64,000 nucleotides of DNA from the NCBI RefSeq assembly GCF_004803635.1, contig NZ_SSWX01000002.1, forward strand, positions 246,277 to 310,276. Reading direction: 5' to 3'. Position 1 is the first letter of the stretch. Every line of letters begins with the position of its first letter. Made by a program: the position numbers and the translations under genes. Positions 7,898 through 17,721 of this stretch are shown here, in pieces. The DNA comes from Lampropedia aestuarii. Its GTDB lineage: Bacteria; Pseudomonadota; Gammaproteobacteria; Burkholderiales; Burkholderiaceae_C. The notes beneath the pieces are model-generated. The model was not told where the DNA came from and made no database searches. It worked only from the letters and a program-made list of their open reading frames with translations.

Positions 7898-10523
7898 TCA
7901 CAACCCCTATAAACAGTGGCAAAGGCCGCGCGTCCTGCAATCGGCTAAAGCCTTTTCTTGCCGCGCCTGCGGTCGTCATTTCAAGCATGGCTTGGCCCAT
8001 TGCGTTTCTTGTTGAGTCTTCTTGGAATGTGGCGAATTGGCCGCCTCTTGGCGGCGACATCATTAGGTAATTCCACTGCACATCCACCCCAGTAAGAATC
8101 GTTTTCGCGCCGCGCTGCTCCCACTCCACATCGCCCTGGTATGGCGTACCGGCAGGCTTGACCTCAAGGGTTTGCGGGGTAGGTTTAATTTTTGGCCAAG
8201 ATCCCCCGCCCGTCCATCCCGATCCAATCGTCCCCCATGGCCCACCACCCCACACGGGATGAATTTGCGGGATCGGCCAATTAATGCTCCTGATGTAGCT
8301 TGTGATTACATCCCCTTTTCGCAGTCCAGCCCAATCGCCATCATCCGCAAAATTACATGCCACCACCGATTTATTCGGACCACCTGTTACGGTGACTTTG
8401 ATTCGACTCGCGCCCCATCCCCCAGACTGATCTACCCAATGAATGGGGTATCTTGTTGGATCGACCTGCCAGCCTAGGGATAGCTGGTATTCAATCTCTG
8501 AACGCCCGTTGTTCCACTTCGCGTGCACAAAAATCAGTGCGTTGCGGTTGTAGAAAGGAACGCAGGCGCCCACAGCCAAGGATTGGCCACCATAAACCGT
8601 TGTTGTAGTGCGCTCCCGTTGGTAGTACCGGGCTCGGTACAAAAAACCTGGCGCACCATACTGCAGCCCTTCATAATCGAATATGAAGTAAGGCTCGCTG
8701 TAACCCAAATCCTTGCCTACGATCTTGGTTGTTGTCACGGTATCGCTGCGCAATTCCTCACGGTAGTCATAGTCCGTGGTGTAGATTCCGCCTGCCACGC
8801 GCGCCGTGCCTGACTCTTGTGTGCGTTCGAATGTGCCCACCTGCATGCACGATGGAAATGCAGGGCTATCCGAGAAATGCGAAACGCCATCCTCGCGGTG
8901 CTGTTTGACGACTTTCAGAGTATTACCGCTGTAGTAGCCATACAAAACTGTGTCCCAGCGCTGTGGGTAGCCGCTCAGCTTATTGGGGTCGTGCCACATC
9001 TCAGTGCGCAAATCGATATTGCCGCCTAGTGCTGTGCTGGGCACTTTGAAATCTATATGCGGGACGTAGGGGCCAGAAGCCACCCGTGTTGCACCGCCGC
9101 TGGCCACAGCCAAAGGCGCCAGCTCCATATTGCGCCAATAATTGATCTCGAAATCGAAATCCTGTGAGTCCCAGAATGGGAGCCTGCTGGCCACCGTATT
9201 CCTTCCAGAGCGCCACATTTTGAACTCGATTGCGGCTCGCTCCTGCGGCGCAACCTGCGCCAACCCATCAAACAGGCGGCGAAAATATCGCATCAAGGTG
9301 CCTTCAGTCTCCTGGTCCAACTGCACCCACCATGCAGGCCTTTTGCCATCAAAGCTGCTCGCGCCGATATTGACTTTCATCTTGAATCCGTGGGCGATCA
9401 GCATTCCGGTTTCTTCCACTGGATCGTTGATTCTTCGTTCGATGCAGGTGTTATAGCCCTCTCGCCCATGGTCAGCAAAAGCCCAGCCGCAAGTATCGAA
9501 CAGTGCAGAGTGCTGGTAAAAGCCACCGGTACCACCCACGCGAACGATGGCACCGGCCTTGCGCCAAGCCTCTCTTGATCCGTCTTCTGGGAACAGCTCG
9601 CCTGTTGGCATGCCGCCAAATGTATCTAGCAATTCGAGCAATTCATCATCCCCCACCGAGCGCACAAACGCCTTAAACCCAGCTGTGGCTGTGGTGGGCA
9701 CAACCGGCAGCGGCATGGCATCTACCCATTGCCCTACCACTTGCACAAGCCACGGCTTACCATCGCCAGCAATCGTGACTGCATGTGTGCGTGAGTAATG
9801 AAAGTCATAGCGCACTTGGCCATCGGCAATGGGTTCGCCGCTGCAAGCGATTGGAGTTATTCCCTCCAGCTCCTGGGCAATTTCCTTTTGGTACTCTTTG
9901 GGGATAGCCAGGTAAGCCCCCTCGTACACAGCATCACCCGTCACGCCCGATGGAATGCCCTGCTGGCCATAGCCAAGCACGCACTGCACCAGCTTTTGCA
10001 TGGCTCCTGAGTACCACGATGGGTAGAGCTTGTCGTATTGCGTGAAAAGCATGTCAGGGTTGACCGCACCCAAAGGTCGAAGATCCTGAAACGCCACAGG
10101 CACATTGAAGCGCTCAAGCTCCACACTGGCCGGCGCCATCCCCTGCCCGTACTGCACAAGCCGCTTGCGGCATGTCTGAGTCAATGAAATTCGGACCTTG
10201 CCGTTCTCTGCCAGATTCACCCGCGTGACAGTCGGCACCCCGCTAAACAGCATGGGCGCACGCGTGGGATCGGTGGCAAATTTGGTTGCAGCTGGCGGTG
10301 GCGGCTCATTCTGGCTCAGCACCACCACTTTAAAGACGCCCCCCATATCGCGCAAAATGGCCTCTCGGCCACTTGGGAGCACACGGCGCCAGCGCAAGCT
10401 ATCCAGTTCGGATACCTGCTTGAAGTTACTCAGGCGCTTGGCGAGAAACGATACTGCTGCGGCATCTTCTGTCGATAGCTCGGCATCCTCTGCGAAGCGC
10501 CCATACGGTCTGGGCGCATGCAT
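7890..10523 (-). CDS. Large virion protein, probable tail component
   Basis: An 877-residue protein without recognisable catalytic motifs, transmembrane helices or signal peptide. It has many Trp, Tyr and Gly residues (for example WGGGPWGTIGSGWTGGGSWP around 780), typical of beta-rich tail or receptor-binding proteins. It sits inside a tightly packed run of structural genes with overlaps at its 3' end. The ribosome site is weak, and translation is probably coupled to the gene upstream. Function is inferred from context only. Confidence 0.7.
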   Translation of the reverse strand: MHAPRPYGRFAEDAELSTEDAAAVSFLAKRLSNFKQVSELDSLRWRRVLPSGREAILRDMGGVFKVVVLSQNEPPPPAATKFATDPTRAPMLFSGVPTVTRVNLAENGKVRISLTQTCRKRLVQYGQGMAPASVELERFNVPVAFQDLRPLGAVNPDMLFTQYDKLYPSWYSGAMQKLVQCVLGYGQQGIPSGVTGDAVYEGAYLAIPKEYQKEIAQELEGITPIACSGEPIADGQVRYDFHYSRTHAVTIAGDGKPWLVQVVGQWVDAMPLPVVPTTATAGFKAFVRSVGDDELLELLDTFGGMPTGELFPEDGSREAWRKAGAIVRVGGTGGFYQHSALFDTCGWAFADHGREGYNTCIERRINDPVEETGMLIAHGFKMKVNIGASSFDGKRPAWWVQLDQETEGTLMRYFRRLFDGLAQVAPQERAAIEFKMWRSGRNTVASRLPFWDSQDFDFEINYWRNMELAPLAVASGGATRVASGPYVPHIDFKVPSTALGGNIDLRTEMWHDPNKLSGYPQRWDTVLYGYYSGNTLKVVKQHREDGVSHFSDSPAFPSCMQVGTFERTQESGTARVAGGIYTTDYDYREELRSDTVTTTKIVGKDLGYSEPYFIFDYEGLQYGAPGFLYRARYYQRERTTTTVYGGQSLAVGACVPFYNRNALIFVHAKWNNGRSEIEYQLSLGWQVDPTRYPIHWVDQSGGWGASRIKVTVTGGPNKSVVACNFADDGDWAGLRKGDVITSYIRSINWPIPQIHPVWGGGPWGTIGSGWTGGGSWPKIKPTPQTLEVKPAGTPYQGDVEWEQRGAKTILTGVDVQWNYLMMSPPRGGQFATFQEDSTRNAMGQAMLEMTTAGAARKGFSRLQDARPLPLFIGVVNE

Positions 10524-10524
10524 A

Positions 10525-11121
10525 TCACTGGGTCAGTTCTGTGCGATAGCCGACACGGAAGGTGCCGCCGTTCTGGAACGACTGCGGTGCTGGATACAGG
10601 CTGGCAGAAAGCAGCACGCCCGTGGTAGCGCCTTTGGCCGAAGCTGTCAGCAGCGCAGCACCTGTCACATTCACCACCGATTCAGTGGCGAATGTCACCT
10701 CGACTTCATTGCCGAAATTATCGATGTGCGTATCGTCGGCTGCATTTGCCTTCGGTGTCCAAGGAATTCGAGTTGTCAGTGTGTAGCCCTCGGTTTGGCT
10801 CACAATCTCAGATGCCACAGTGGAGAAACTGGAAGCGGCCCAGTTGAATGCGGGGGCCGTATTGCCAGAAAACAGAGCAATGAAGTAACCCGCTGGCTTT
10901 GGTGTAGTGCCATAGGCCACATTCAAGTCATGCAACAAACCTTCTTTCATGCGCAGGTTGCGCGACACATGGCGCGTGCCGTCCGCAGCATCCAGGACGA
11001 AATGGCCAGAGACACGCACCGACTCGCGTGGAAATACAATGCCCTCCGGTGTCACCTCATAGTGATCGGCGGCCAAGGATTCGAGCATTGCGCCAGCCAG
11101 GCGCTTAGAAACGTTGAGCAT
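10525..11121 (-). CDS. Beta-rich virion protein
   Basis: A 198-residue protein with alternating hydrophobic and polar residues and a run of Thr/Ser/Gly-rich strands (GYTLTTRIPWTPKANAADDTH), fitting a small beta-sandwich structural protein. No family is recognised. The start is placed at the ATG at 11121 because AGGAG lies 9 bases upstream; the TTG at 11127 would be too close to it. It is the first gene of a unit that follows the late motif at 11175-11188. Confidence 0.7.
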   Translation of the reverse strand: MLNVSKRLAGAMLESLAADHYEVTPEGIVFPRESVRVSGHFVLDAADGTRHVSRNLRMKEGLLHDLNVAYGTTPKPAGYFIALFSGNTAPAFNWAASSFSTVASEIVSQTEGYTLTTRIPWTPKANAADDTHIDNFGNEVEVTFATESVVNVTGAALLTASAKGATTGVLLSASLYPAPQSFQNGGTFRVGYRTELTQ

Positions 11122-11174
11122 GAGCAAACTCCTGTGTAGATGCTATGAGTCTGCCAGCGGCGTAGCTTTTAACG

Positions 11175-11188
11175 AAACCCTATGCAGG
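11175..11188 (-). promoter_or_regulatory. Late motif copy 2
   Basis: CCTGCATAGGGTTT on the minus strand. Its TAG is the stop codon of the upstream gene, so the motif has been fitted into the gene junction. The next ATG is 54 bases downstream, further than the 34 bases seen at four other copies. Confidence 0.7.
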
Positions 11189-12367
11189 TTGGAGAACGGT
11201 CAGAAGGCGCTCGCCCACCAGCACCGTCGCGCCAGCTGTCGCCGCAATGCCGGTAAGCACCGTTCTGTGCAACTCCACAATTTCACCCTCTGAGGTTCCA
11301 ACCACGTAGCCATTAGCAGAAAGCCACAAGGCAGCTGCATTGCCACCGGCCAATTCGCCAAGCTGCTCTGCAGGCACTAGCGTGGCGCTGCCCTGGATAG
11401 GAGGCTGGCCGGCCAATCTGCGCACCACCAGGTCATCGGGCTGCGTGCCGGAGAGGAAAACAATGTGATCCACTTGGCCAACCCATATCCCGCCCTCCAC
11501 CGGTGCCACAAAGGTAATGCGCTGGGGCAATTGCACAAAGTCGTGCCTGCAGTCGTGCAGGTGCACTGCCATTGGTTTTGAGAAATGTAGGGTGCGCGCC
11601 GTGCATGTCAGCAGTCGGCCACGCCAATGGTGCATGAATCTGCCAGATGGCATGGCATCCAAGTGCTGGAACTCAGGCGAGCCACCCAGCGCCGGCGGGG
11701 CCACAACATCGGCCGCCTGGGCTGATACCAGGTAATCGCCCACACGCTGCAGCTCACGGCTGCCAGGCTTTGTCATGTAAAGTCGAACGCCAGTCACCGA
11801 ATCATCGAGCGAAAACGGGAACGAAACCCGCAGTCCACCGGACTGTGCTGGACCAAAAGCCACCTCAGACACCGACGACTCCAGACTGCCGCGCAGCCAG
11901 GAAACGGCCACCCCATAATCACCTGGCGGCAGGCTGCCATCAAGATCAGACACTGCAGGCATGCCGGGTGTGTGCATCTGCAACGGCTCTGCCTTTGTTC
12001 CGTCGTACACAAAAATGCCATCAGCGCCAGCAACAGCCACGCGCTGGTCAATCACACAATGGCTGGCCCAACTGCCGCCAAGGTCGGCCAGTTCCTCATA
12101 ACTCCAGTCATCGGGGTGAATTTTGACCCAGCGCGTGCCAAGCACGCCAAACAGATCACCATGCAACGCGCTGAACCACAGGTGCTTATAGGGCGTCTGC
12201 GTGACCGCGCGCACCTGGCCGCGCATGTTCAGGCGGCCAGTTTCGGTAATGTCCACGTTCAGGGCTTCTCGCACCCACACTGCAGGCGAATCCCCGCCGC
12301 GTACTAGGGCAGCATCCTCTGCGCGATTATTGATTCCTGCCAGCGGCATCAGTCTTGTGTCGGCCAT
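11180..12367 (-). CDS. Tail hub or stabilisation protein, beta-propeller-like
   Basis: A 395-residue protein with an N terminus (LMPLAGINNRAEDAALV, then VREALNVDITETGRLNMRG) typical of phage proteins that begin with a ligand-like segment followed by repeated beta blades, comparable in style to the P22 gp10 tail accessory protein. Repeated blade-like phrases such as GDLFGVLGTRWVKI and GIFVYDGTK are visible. AAGGAG precedes the ATG, which overlaps the upstream gene. The tail-hub role is inferred; gp10 homology is not certain. Confidence 0.65.
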   Translation of the reverse strand: MADTRLMPLAGINNRAEDAALVRGGDSPAVWVREALNVDITETGRLNMRGQVRAVTQTPYKHLWFSALHGDLFGVLGTRWVKIHPDDWSYEELADLGGSWASHCVIDQRVAVAGADGIFVYDGTKAEPLQMHTPGMPAVSDLDGSLPPGDYGVAVSWLRGSLESSVSEVAFGPAQSGGLRVSFPFSLDDSVTGVRLYMTKPGSRELQRVGDYLVSAQAADVVAPPALGGSPEFQHLDAMPSGRFMHHWRGRLLTCTARTLHFSKPMAVHLHDCRHDFVQLPQRITFVAPVEGGIWVGQVDHIVFLSGTQPDDLVVRRLAGQPPIQGSATLVPAEQLGELAGGNAAALWLSANGYVVGTSEGEIVELHRTVLTGIAATAGATVLVGERLLTVLQPA

Positions 12368-15291
12368 GCTAATGGGCTCCTTGACATATCGGCATTGCCA
12401 TCTGGGGTGATGAAATGCACCAAGTTTTTAACATCCGGCACACCGGCTCTCATTGCGTCGTAGCCAAGAAAGCGAATGTCTTGGGCTGATTGACCGGCTT
12501 CTGGTGTTCCAGTCACACGCATGCGCTTATCAAATTCAGACATCGCGTAGTCCATTTCAAGAGCATCCACTCCATGAGGCTTAATTTCACGAATCCAATG
12601 TGAAAGCCAAGCAGTCCCATATTTAGAAATCTCAAAACCTTGAAATTCAGGATTTCTAGGCGGGCCAGCATATAGGCTTTGCCGCATGAATACAGGCCCA
12701 CCACGCGAGCTGCCTAGACTGCTAGATGCCCATCCAGAAAGCTGCATCTGCCTGTGAAAATGTTGCACCTCATGCTTCGAACCCAAAAATGGATCACGAT
12801 AAACACCCGAGGGCATCACATAGTGCGTAGGGTCCACTGGACCCAAGCTGGCAAAACGCACGATTGGATTGCCCAGCTTCATTGTGTCTGAGCTGTCGTA
12901 ATGCTCAGTCACCAAATCACCGCCCAACATGACATGAAAACGCACCTCTAGCGAATTCAGTCCTTCTGGATACAAATATCTGTGCCAATTCTCTATTGCC
13001 AAATCGCCAAATTGGGCGCTCGGCAAAGGACCCCAGCGTGGGTATATTGATTGATCTGGGACCGGGTTGAGGCGAAGCCATGCACGACCGAATACGACAC
13101 CTGGTGCCCTTTCACCCCCATCGCTGTTAACGTAGTGCAGCAAACGAAAGGGGTGGTTGCGAACAGCTTGCGGCGGAGCCTCTACAGTCGCATAAATTGC
13201 GTGTGGGCTGAATGCAGGACGTGGCGGATCAAATACCATCGCATTAGGAAACCCAGCTACCAATACGGCCCTGTTCTTATTGCCCAGCGTAGCTGTACCA
13301 AAAGCGGTTTCACCATCGACGTCGATGCTGATATTCTCAATGTTCCCGGTTTGAAACTCATGCACAGCGGGTTCATTCGACGACTTCCACCCAGTCACAT
13401 ACACCAGCCGGGTGCTTTGCATATCCCACGGGAATTTAGGTATTCCAACGCCCCCGCTATTGAAGCCCCTGGGAAAAATAGAACGGTTGGGGTCTGGTGG
13501 CTCCGGTGGTGGAATGTAGGCGTTATAGACAAGGTGGCTTGCTGGAATACGTGACGGGTCAAATCCACGAAACTCTCGAATCTTGGTTCGATACTCGACC
13601 TGCGCCCTGCCGAAAACTTGGTGTGAATCCCCCTGCACATCATAGTCCTGCCACTGCAACCTGACAAAAGGCCTCCCAAACGCTTGTAATTCGGTCCCTT
13701 CAAATTGCAACTCGGGCGTGAGATTTTTGAGTGTGGCAAAGCCAAACCAGTCGGATGACTTGCTCCACCTTGCCAGAATTTCATTCCAACGGATACCCAC
13801 GTCATGGTTGCTGGCGCGAAAAGCGTCTATACCTTGCACGCCAAGATACCGGGTCCATAGTTGCACAACTGGCCCATCAACTTGAGGCGGCTCAATGCTC
13901 CAGCGTGGCTCTATTGCAATTGAGCGTAACGCTTCGGAAAGCCACGCCCGGCCAAAAACTATCGAATCAAAATTTCCAAGGCGCTCGTAGTACCGTCGCG
14001 TATTTTTTACGTCAGCCGTTCCAAACGCCAACTCCGGCGCAATGCCATCGGGCCCAATGGGGCGCATGTCGTTGTGAACAGCGTTATACCGACTTGAAAA
14101 ATAAGAGTCCCATCCACTAGGCGCTATCACACGCTCAGCTAAGTCAGCTAAGTTCGCACCAAAATTTAGACTGTCGATGCCCCGTATGTCGATTGTGCGA
14201 GCATTGTTGTAGATGTTGGTGTAGCCAAACCGCAGACCAGTGAACCCATACACCTCCATCGCACGGTTGATGTTCTCAATAGCAGTCCAGTGGCCAAAAA
14301 TACCGCCTTCGGTCTCAGCGCTTGGAGTCTGACTGACGTAACGCAGCATCATTTGGGCTTCAACCCAACCAAAACGGTACTGCTCACCTTCAGTTGCATG
14401 GAAGCCGATAGGCTCTATCTGCAGGCGTAAGTTTTGAAGATAGGAAGCGCCCCCCATCGCGCCGGTGCGCCAACCTATCAAGAATAGGCTTTGATCGACA
14501 GGCCGAATGGTCGAGCCAAACGTTTGCGAATCCCATGCATCCGGTTTTACTTCTCGCGCTTTGTCTTGCACACGGGGGTTGCCCATGGCAATCATGTTAT
14601 CGATGCCCCGCGCACGAAAATCACGAAGTGTGTGGCTCACCCAAGCGCTGCCATAGCTGGCCGACTGAACGCCGCCGACTGCTGCGAAACCGCGCACCTC
14701 ATGCGAGAGCCATGCCTGGCCCAAAGCCATAGACTGAATACCTGAAGGGCGAGGGTAAAACTCACGATGGCTTAGTCTGGCACTGCCATACAGGTTTCTC
14801 GGGTTGATGTTGCCTGCGCGCAGGTATTGGTCTCGGTTAAAGGCTCTCGTCTGTCCAAATGCAAGAAAGCTAGAACCTACATGCTCTATATCTCTCGTCC
14901 AATTCGATAGCGAAGTTTGGCCAAATACCCCAGACTGAATGCCAGTCGGCCAAATATCCTGGCTCTTTGAAACAGTCGCTGAGCCAAACCTATTGCCAGA
15001 CAAAATGCCACTTGGCCGCAGTAGTCGCGCATTGTTGTAGATCTGACTCTTGCCAAGTACATGACTACTCCAACCTGCTGCTTGTAGTGTGCGACGCATT
15101 GAAACGACTTCAGCGTCGCCAGTGCTCAGGCCATCCCAAGACAAAGGAAAAATGTAACGGTCTTCTCCAATTGGCGATTCACTATCACCAAAATTTAAAG
15201 CGACCCTATCCCCAGCTGGTGGCAAATAATCGCCAGCTATAAAATTCAAAGCGACTTTATCGCCTTCAGGTGGGTCGTAGATCGTTACCAA
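12349..15291 (-). CDS. Repeat-built tail protein
   Basis: A 980-residue protein made largely of imperfect repeats of roughly 20-28 residues. The recurring pattern is P-x-G-I/W-x-S-x-x-F/L-G-x-A-x-L/V-x-N/H, as in GIQSMALGQAWLSH and GVQSASYGSAWVSH. It has no enzyme motif. Its likely shape is a long fibrous or solenoid structure in the tail. It begins at a TTG (15291) with no nearby ATG alternative and is coupled to the preceding stop (TGAATTG). Function is inferred from size, repeats and position. Confidence 0.72.
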   Translation of the reverse strand: MVTIYDPPEGDKVALNFIAGDYLPPAGDRVALNFGDSESPIGEDRYIFPLSWDGLSTGDAEVVSMRRTLQAAGWSSHVLGKSQIYNNARLLRPSGILSGNRFGSATVSKSQDIWPTGIQSGVFGQTSLSNWTRDIEHVGSSFLAFGQTRAFNRDQYLRAGNINPRNLYGSARLSHREFYPRPSGIQSMALGQAWLSHEVRGFAAVGGVQSASYGSAWVSHTLRDFRARGIDNMIAMGNPRVQDKAREVKPDAWDSQTFGSTIRPVDQSLFLIGWRTGAMGGASYLQNLRLQIEPIGFHATEGEQYRFGWVEAQMMLRYVSQTPSAETEGGIFGHWTAIENINRAMEVYGFTGLRFGYTNIYNNARTIDIRGIDSLNFGANLADLAERVIAPSGWDSYFSSRYNAVHNDMRPIGPDGIAPELAFGTADVKNTRRYYERLGNFDSIVFGRAWLSEALRSIAIEPRWSIEPPQVDGPVVQLWTRYLGVQGIDAFRASNHDVGIRWNEILARWSKSSDWFGFATLKNLTPELQFEGTELQAFGRPFVRLQWQDYDVQGDSHQVFGRAQVEYRTKIREFRGFDPSRIPASHLVYNAYIPPPEPPDPNRSIFPRGFNSGGVGIPKFPWDMQSTRLVYVTGWKSSNEPAVHEFQTGNIENISIDVDGETAFGTATLGNKNRAVLVAGFPNAMVFDPPRPAFSPHAIYATVEAPPQAVRNHPFRLLHYVNSDGGERAPGVVFGRAWLRLNPVPDQSIYPRWGPLPSAQFGDLAIENWHRYLYPEGLNSLEVRFHVMLGGDLVTEHYDSSDTMKLGNPIVRFASLGPVDPTHYVMPSGVYRDPFLGSKHEVQHFHRQMQLSGWASSSLGSSRGGPVFMRQSLYAGPPRNPEFQGFEISKYGTAWLSHWIREIKPHGVDALEMDYAMSEFDKRMRVTGTPEAGQSAQDIRFLGYDAMRAGVPDVKNLVHFITPDGNADMSRSPLAWPTQD

Positions 15292-15292
15292 T

Positions 15293-15655
15293 TCACACTT
15301 TCGGCGTCAAATCAGAGCCAATCACATCATTTCGCCCATCAAGCCTGGCGATAACATCATACTTTAGCAATGGATTTAAATTTGGAATGAGCCATGTTCC
15401 ATCAACCCCGGATTTGGTTTTTGCAACAAATAATCCATCCAGTGAAGCCAACTTCGAACGAATTCTAATAATAATTTCCGCAGAAACCGGAATCCAGTCA
15501 TCGGTCACAATTCCATCAGGATGCGCCCCCGAAAGGCTACCGCGACCATTTGAAATAACTCCAACATAACCCACACCTAATAACTCAGGTGTTTTATTAG
15601 AGATTGCGAGCAAAAGATCGTCATCTATAAATACACTTTCATAAGAAACCGCCAT
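15293..15655 (-). CDS. Small beta-sandwich virion protein
   Basis: A 120-residue protein whose last 40 residues (GTWLIPNLNPLLKYDVIARLDGRNDVIG) look like a small beta-sandwich repeat such as a fibronectin or carboxypeptidase-regulatory type fold. The ATG at 15655 shares a base with the upstream stop (TGATG), which decides the start over the GTG at 15658. It lies within the tail gene run and probably binds or extends a neighbouring tail protein. Confidence 0.6.
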   Translation of the reverse strand: MAVSYESVFIDDDLLLAISNKTPELLGVGYVGVISNGRGSLSGAHPDGIVTDDWIPVSAEIIIRIRSKLASLDGLFVAKTKSGVDGTWLIPNLNPLLKYDVIARLDGRNDVIGSDLTPKV

Positions 15656-16590
15656 CACTCATTCTCCAGCAAGTAACCAAAATCAGGACTAGCCGGATAG
15701 GCTCTAGCGTTCCAATATGAAAGATATAGTTTATCAACGCCAGAAAAATCAAGAACAACATCAGAATAAATATCCGAATGTCCTAATTGCACCGTGAAAA
15801 TTCTTCTAAAAACAGCACCTTCACCGGTGCCTGATACTGGATAATAAATTGGCGCAACAATGGGCACAAGTCCTGACGTTTTCTTTGCTGTGCCGCCAGA
15901 CCTATAAGCCCACGTTGGCGAAGTTGAATAATCAGACGAATTCGTAGCAAAAACAGTGACATCAGTTCCTGCAACACCAGGTGCGTTTAAATCAGCAACA
16001 ATTGCAAATCCATCACTCAGTGCGCCATCATTTTTCCTCTGACGTTCTACATGAAAAAAACTGCAGCTTTTATAAAAAACCTGTCCTGCTGCAGATGTCT
16101 GCCTGATAAAGCTTGCACCAATGGATACCGTCAAAGAATCGCCGGTATACCTCAAATAATCTCCAGCATGATCTTCGTAGATAGTAGAATGCGACAAGCC
16201 AGTTGATGAGGTCGATGCAATTGTTGATAAGGCTCTACCAGATGGCTCTCCAGCATCTGAAATTCTGTCGCACACAGCCCATCCAATCGTATAAAAGGTT
16301 GTTGCCGGAGCTGAAATTTGAAATGTCTTCTCGATTCTAAATCCAACAAATATTGGACTCTCCGACTGCAATGAATCGGTAAAGCTATAGAACATCCACT
16401 TAGATGCCCAAGGTGGATTACTACTGCTTGGAGGCGCTTGAGATACATCTCCATCAACATCATATCTATTAGCATGCGCAAACGAACTCAGGCCTATCGC
16501 TAACAAATAATCATGCATACCTTTCATTGCGGCATGGGTGACGGATTGTGTCGGAAAACTTCTAAATAGCTTTCCTGTTGCTTTAGCCAT
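15655..16590 (-). CDS. Putative tail or baseplate structural protein
   Basis: A 311-residue protein rich in Ser, Thr, Tyr and Gly, with the composition of a beta-structured tail component. The N terminus (MAKATGKLFRSFPTQSVTHAAMKGMHDYLLAIGL) is amphipathic. Base composition of this gene and its neighbour is more AT-rich than the surrounding late genes, which suggests exchange by recombination. A GGGGG ribosome site precedes the ATG. No family is recognised. Confidence 0.6.
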   Translation of the reverse strand: MAKATGKLFRSFPTQSVTHAAMKGMHDYLLAIGLSSFAHANRYDVDGDVSQAPPSSSNPPWASKWMFYSFTDSLQSESPIFVGFRIEKTFQISAPATTFYTIGWAVCDRISDAGEPSGRALSTIASTSSTGLSHSTIYEDHAGDYLRYTGDSLTVSIGASFIRQTSAAGQVFYKSCSFFHVERQRKNDGALSDGFAIVADLNAPGVAGTDVTVFATNSSDYSTSPTWAYRSGGTAKKTSGLVPIVAPIYYPVSGTGEGAVFRRIFTVQLGHSDIYSDVVLDFSGVDKLYLSYWNARAYPASPDFGYLLENE

Positions 16591-17254
16591 TTTTTTCTAC
16601 CCCCATTGGACTCTCATGATGCCAGCATGCTTTTTGATCGAACCACAAAGCGTATTCCTCATAAAACTGCTGCTCATCTTTTCCAGAAGAAATCGCTGAT
16701 TGGACAAAAGAAATAGCCAATTTCTGGCTATCCAAGTCATTAGGATTTGGAAATTTGGATTCAGCAACATACATCTGAAAAGTCGGCAGTGTCACAACCT
16801 TTTCCCAATCGATACCGCCCGCTCGACGCGTCATCCCGAACACTGCTGTTGCATCAATGCCGCTTGGGATTGAGACCATTTGCGCCGGCGGCTTGTCTCT
16901 GACCTCCTGCGCCTGCTCACTTTCAGCCATCGAGTCGCTTAAAGGCAACTCTGGCTGCAATAACAGGTCTGCGAGCATGGGTGGCAGCTTTGGCCGGAAG
17001 CTCTCCGGGGTCAAATCACTATTAGCCACAGGAATGCAGTCTGCGCAATCATGTGCATCGACATTAACGAGTGCTTTTGACAACCCACCATGCGACACCT
17101 TGATGTCGTGCCTCATTGACGCATTCAGGGTCGCAACCGTCCCATCCTTCGCCCTGATAGAAAACGCACCAAATTCGCCAACGATGATGGACTCTATGAC
17201 CTTGCCGCGCAGTTCTTCTGTCAAAACTTGCGACAGCTCTATAGTGGATTGCAT
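16583..17254 (-). CDS. Hypothetical late phage protein
   Basis: A 223-residue acidic protein. The middle (about 90-150) is Pro/Ser/Glu-rich and probably unstructured, while the ends look globular. The C-terminal 70 residues (LPTFQMYVAESKFPNPND, then QQFYEEYALWFDQK) are helical. It overlaps the downstream gene by 8 bases and follows the preceding gene closely. No function is recognised. Confidence 0.55.
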   Translation of the reverse strand: MQSTIELSQVLTEELRGKVIESIIVGEFGAFSIRAKDGTVATLNASMRHDIKVSHGGLSKALVNVDAHDCADCIPVANSDLTPESFRPKLPPMLADLLLQPELPLSDSMAESEQAQEVRDKPPAQMVSIPSGIDATAVFGMTRRAGGIDWEKVVTLPTFQMYVAESKFPNPNDLDSQKLAISFVQSAISSGKDEQQFYEEYALWFDQKACWHHESPMGVEKNG

Positions 17255-17260
17255 AGGCCT

Positions 17261-17668
17261 TTAAACCCTGAAAATGCGGTTGACCCCGTTATCCCACACA
17301 CAAATAATGTCGCCCCCGTTGGGTGTGATGGGCAAGCCAGTTGCTGTATCGATGTAGGCAATTAGCGGGCTGGTCGATTCAGTGCCAGAGTCTTTGTAGA
17401 TCACGATGGCCTCTATGCTCGGTCCAGACACACCAACAAATGTGCAATCTGCCGCATCGGCAGCACCATTGGTCGTTGTTTTGGATGTCAAAGTGACTGG
17501 CGTGGTGACACGCGCCGCTGGCGGAACATCTGAAATGTATTCGTGTGTGTCTACGTTAATAACGTAGGAGCCGGTATCTACCAAAACCACTTTGATGACA
17601 TCGGATAGCCAGTTGAAGTTGCCTTCGAGGAAGCGCTGCCGCGCCTTGGAGAGCAAAGTATTTGCCAT
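17261..17668 (-). CDS. Conserved small phage structural protein
   Basis: A 135-residue protein whose pattern (start MANTLLSKARQRFLEG, then IKVVLVDTGSYV, and the end IAYIDTATGLPITPNGGDI) is one I have seen in many phage tail or head gene clusters, usually without an assigned function. AAGGAGGGG lies before the ATG, one of the strongest ribosome sites here, so high expression and a structural role are likely. Confidence 0.65.
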   Translation of the reverse strand: MANTLLSKARQRFLEGNFNWLSDVIKVVLVDTGSYVINVDTHEYISDVPPAARVTTPVTLTSKTTTNGAADAADCTFVGVSGPSIEAIVIYKDSGTESTSPLIAYIDTATGLPITPNGGDIICVWDNGVNRIFRV

Positions 17669-17721
17669 TAGAACCCCTCCTTAGGGATTGAATGGCGCAC
17701 TCCTGCGCACCAAAAAAAGAA

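Noticed and set aside
17258..17275. AAACCCTG followed by ATGCGG, similar to the late motif complement
   Set aside because: Four extra bases split the conserved core, so it does not align with the six real copies.
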